Part shown: positions 62,345 through 64,000 of the stretch, piece by piece
Position numbering within the stretch: the first letter of the stretch is position 1
Layout of the letters: every line of letters starts with the position of its first letter
NCBI GenBank assembly: GCA_020845635.1
Contig: JADLFI010000042.1
Location: 62,001-126,000 of the forward strand
Direction: 5' to 3'
DNA length: 64,000 nt
From: Bacteroidia bacterium
GTDB lineage: Bacteria > Bacteroidota > Bacteroidia > UBA4408
Notes under the pieces: generated by a model
Databases searched by the model: none
What the model was told of the DNA's origin: nothing
Seen by the model: only the letters and a program-made list of their open reading frames with translations
Made by a program: the position numbers and the translations under genes

Positions 62345-64000
62345 ATGGAAACATTAGATAAGGCTGAAGAAGTAAAAGAGAAGAAAGAAAGGAAGAAAAA
62401 GAACATTTCTGAACCTAAGGCAGATAAGGCAAACAAACCGGAACAAGCAGGAGTAGAAAATCAACCTAATAATTCTGCTTCTTTAAAAAAGAAAAGAATA
62501 AGATTAATAGGTGGTACATTGTTTATATTGTCTTCTCTTTATTTAACGGTTGCGTTAATTTCTTATTTCTTTACTTGGACAACCGATCAGGACAAAGTAA
62601 CAGATGGGTATTGGGCATTGTTATTCGACAAAAACATTCAGGTTGAAAACTGGCTGGGGAAATTTGGTGCTATTGTTTCGCATTTTTTCATGCACCGAGG
62701 ATTTGGTATTTCATCACTTTTACTAGCGCCTTTATTACTCGGTATTGGAACTAAGCTGGCTTTTAAGATAAAAATATTGCCATTAGGCCGAACAATAAAA
62801 CATACTTTTATACTTACCATTTTGTTGTCCTCTGTTTTATCGTTTACGTTTAATCACGTGTTAAGTACAGAGTGGTTTTTCTTAGGAGGGAATTTTGGCT
62901 ATCAGGTTAACGTATGGCTCATTTCATTTTTTGGGGTTATTGGAACCGCTTTATTGTTGGTGGCATTAACGTCAGGATATATTTATTTGGGCTTTAACTG
63001 GACTAATATTTTGCATAAAGACAACACAAATCTGTCAAATATAAATGCTGTAGTTTCAACAGAAACATTGGCTGTTCAAGCAGTAGAGAACACTGAGAAT
63101 AGCTTAAAACAAAAGAAAAGCGGAAAACCTGACTGGAACAAATTGATTGATGAAGAAGAAGAAAACTTATCGGAAACTATCATTAAAGGTGCCGTAAATA
63201 CGGTTGAGGTAGCAGATGAAAACACTTACACTGAAAGTAGCCTCAATAATAAAACTATCGAAAATAACAGCATTACCCAAGAGTTTGAAATAAATAATAG
63301 CCATAAGGTTATTGATAAAATTCCAGCTAAGGACGAAAATGATGTGGAGTTAATTGTAGAACATCAGAAAAATGATGAACCTGAGTTTGTAGCTCCAAGC
63401 TTTTCCGGTGAACCTGATGAAAACGGAATGGTACATGCACAAGGCGATTATGATCCGGGAGCAGATTTATCTTCATACGTATTTCCTGATATAGAATTAT
63501 TGGAAAAACATGGCAATGACTCAATAACCATTAACAACGAAGAGTTACAAGCCAACAAAGAACGTATTCTTGAAACTTTAAAAAACTACAGTATAGAGAT
63601 TGAAAAAATTAAAGCCACAATTGGCCCAACAGTTACCCTATACGAGATAGTGCCGGCTCCCGGAATAAGAATATCAAAAATTAAAAACCTTGAGGATGAT
63701 ATTGCTTTAAGTTTATCGGCCTTAGGAATTAGAATTATAGCCCCAATGCCGGGCAAAGGAACTATTGGAATTGAAGTTCCTAATCAAAAACCTGAGGTAG
63801 TAAGTATGCGTAGCATCATAGCTTCCGAAAAATTTCAAAATACAAGTTTTGATTTGCCTGTTGCCTTAGGAAAAACAATAACCAACGAAACGTTTATTGC
63901 CGATTTGGCCAAAATGCCTCACTTGCTTATGGCAGGTGCCACCGGACAAGGAAAATCAGTAGGACTTAATGCTATTTTGGTTTCTTTATTGTATAAAAAA
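62345..64000 (+). CDS. ftsK: DNA translocase FtsK (3' truncated by window edge)
   Basis: The frame opens at ATG 62345 and stays open to the window end (552 codons). A lysine/glutamate-rich cytoplasmic start (about 1-50) leads to four membrane helices (LIGGTLFILSSLYLTVALIS, GISSLLLAPLLLGIG, TFILTILLSSVLSFTF and WLISFFGVIGTALLLVALTS). A long acidic linker follows (about 220-390). The alpha-beta motor starts with LKNYSIEIEKIKATIGPTV and YEIVPAPGIRISKI. The Walker A motif AGATGQGKSVGLNAI comes just before the cut. FtsK pumps chromosome ends through the septum during division. Confidence 0.95.
   Translation, partial: METLDKAEEVKEKKERKKKNISEPKADKANKPEQAGVENQPNNSASLKKKRIRLIGGTLFILSSLYLTVALISYFFTWTTDQDKVTDGYWALLFDKNIQVENWLGKFGAIVSHFFMHRGFGISSLLLAPLLLGIGTKLAFKIKILPLGRTIKHTFILTILLSSVLSFTFNHVLSTEWFFLGGNFGYQVNVWLISFFGVIGTALLLVALTSGYIYLGFNWTNILHKDNTNLSNINAVVSTETLAVQAVENTENSLKQKKSGKPDWNKLIDEEEENLSETIIKGAVNTVEVADENTYTESSLNNKTIENNSITQEFEINNSHKVIDKIPAKDENDVELIVEHQKNDEPEFVAPSFSGEPDENGMVHAQGDYDPGADLSSYVFPDIELLEKHGNDSITINNEELQANKERILETLKNYSIEIEKIKATIGPTVTLYEIVPAPGIRISKIKNLEDDIALSLSALGIRIIAPMPGKGTIGIEVPNQKPEVVSMRSIIASEKFQNTSFDLPVALGKTITNETFIADLAKMPHLLMAGATGQGKSVGLNAILVSLLYKK

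Overview
The window is a piece of an AT-rich Bacteroidota chromosome. The signs are a PorX-type PglZ response regulator of the type IX secretion system (T9SS), T9SS sorting domains of both types, a GWxTD-domain protein, an HU/SPOR membrane protein, PorT-like barrels, a MaeB malic enzyme fused to phosphotransacetylase, and repeated exact copies of the Bacteroidota -7 promoter box TAnnTTTG. I cannot place it more finely than phylum. Most of the window is housekeeping DNA. Both ends cut a gene: mutL lacks its 5' part and ftsK lacks its 3' part.

Layout: 0-7 kb has mutL, a minus-strand operon (ECF sigma factor, folE, FAD reductase), a 1-kb gap holding a decayed T9SS sorting domain, a TPR lipoprotein and uvrB. 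7.6-16 kb has a membrane patatin, rnhA, marC, porX, a BatA/VWA membrane protein and a dihydroorotase homologue that has lost its metal ligands. 16-20.8 kb is a minus-strand run (HEAT-like protein, two lipoproteins, cysteine desulfurase, MeaB, a TIGR01777 SDR). 21-25 kb is one large surface protein with six 222-bp internal repeats. 25-33.3 kb has gmhA, HU/SPOR protein, queG, maeB and gyrB. 33.3-37.7 kb has cell-envelope proteins, a glycosyltransferase and tRNA-Ser(UGA).

37.7-41.1 kb is the most accessory-looking stretch. An AAA/DUF4143 ATPase gene has a 16-bp perfect inverted repeat over its promoter and lies between two copies of a 46-bp identical 3' repeat (about 110-130 bp when imperfect flanks are counted). 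Next to it are a T9SS cargo gene and what looks like a decayed transposase start. 41-46 kb has a BtuF-like protein, parC and an FMN glutamate synthase-like enzyme. 46.6-50 kb is a polysaccharide block: two tandem Wzz paralogues and an O-antigen ligase whose reading frame opens at an A10 tract inside the end of the second wzz. 50-64 kb has a PLP enzyme, an alginate-export-like porin, SAM hydrolase, PhoH, ClpC, GyrA (Leu at the quinolone Ser83 position), a TPR protein, a lipoprotein and FtsK.

Three of the four type II topoisomerase genes are here (gyrA, gyrB, parC) but scattered, not in one operon. T9SS links PorX (control) with two intact cargo genes and one fossil, but no secretion-machine gene is in the window. 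The best candidates for something undescribed are the ATPase module with its paired repeats, the A10 wzz/wzy junction, the metal-less dihydroorotase and the T9SS fossil.
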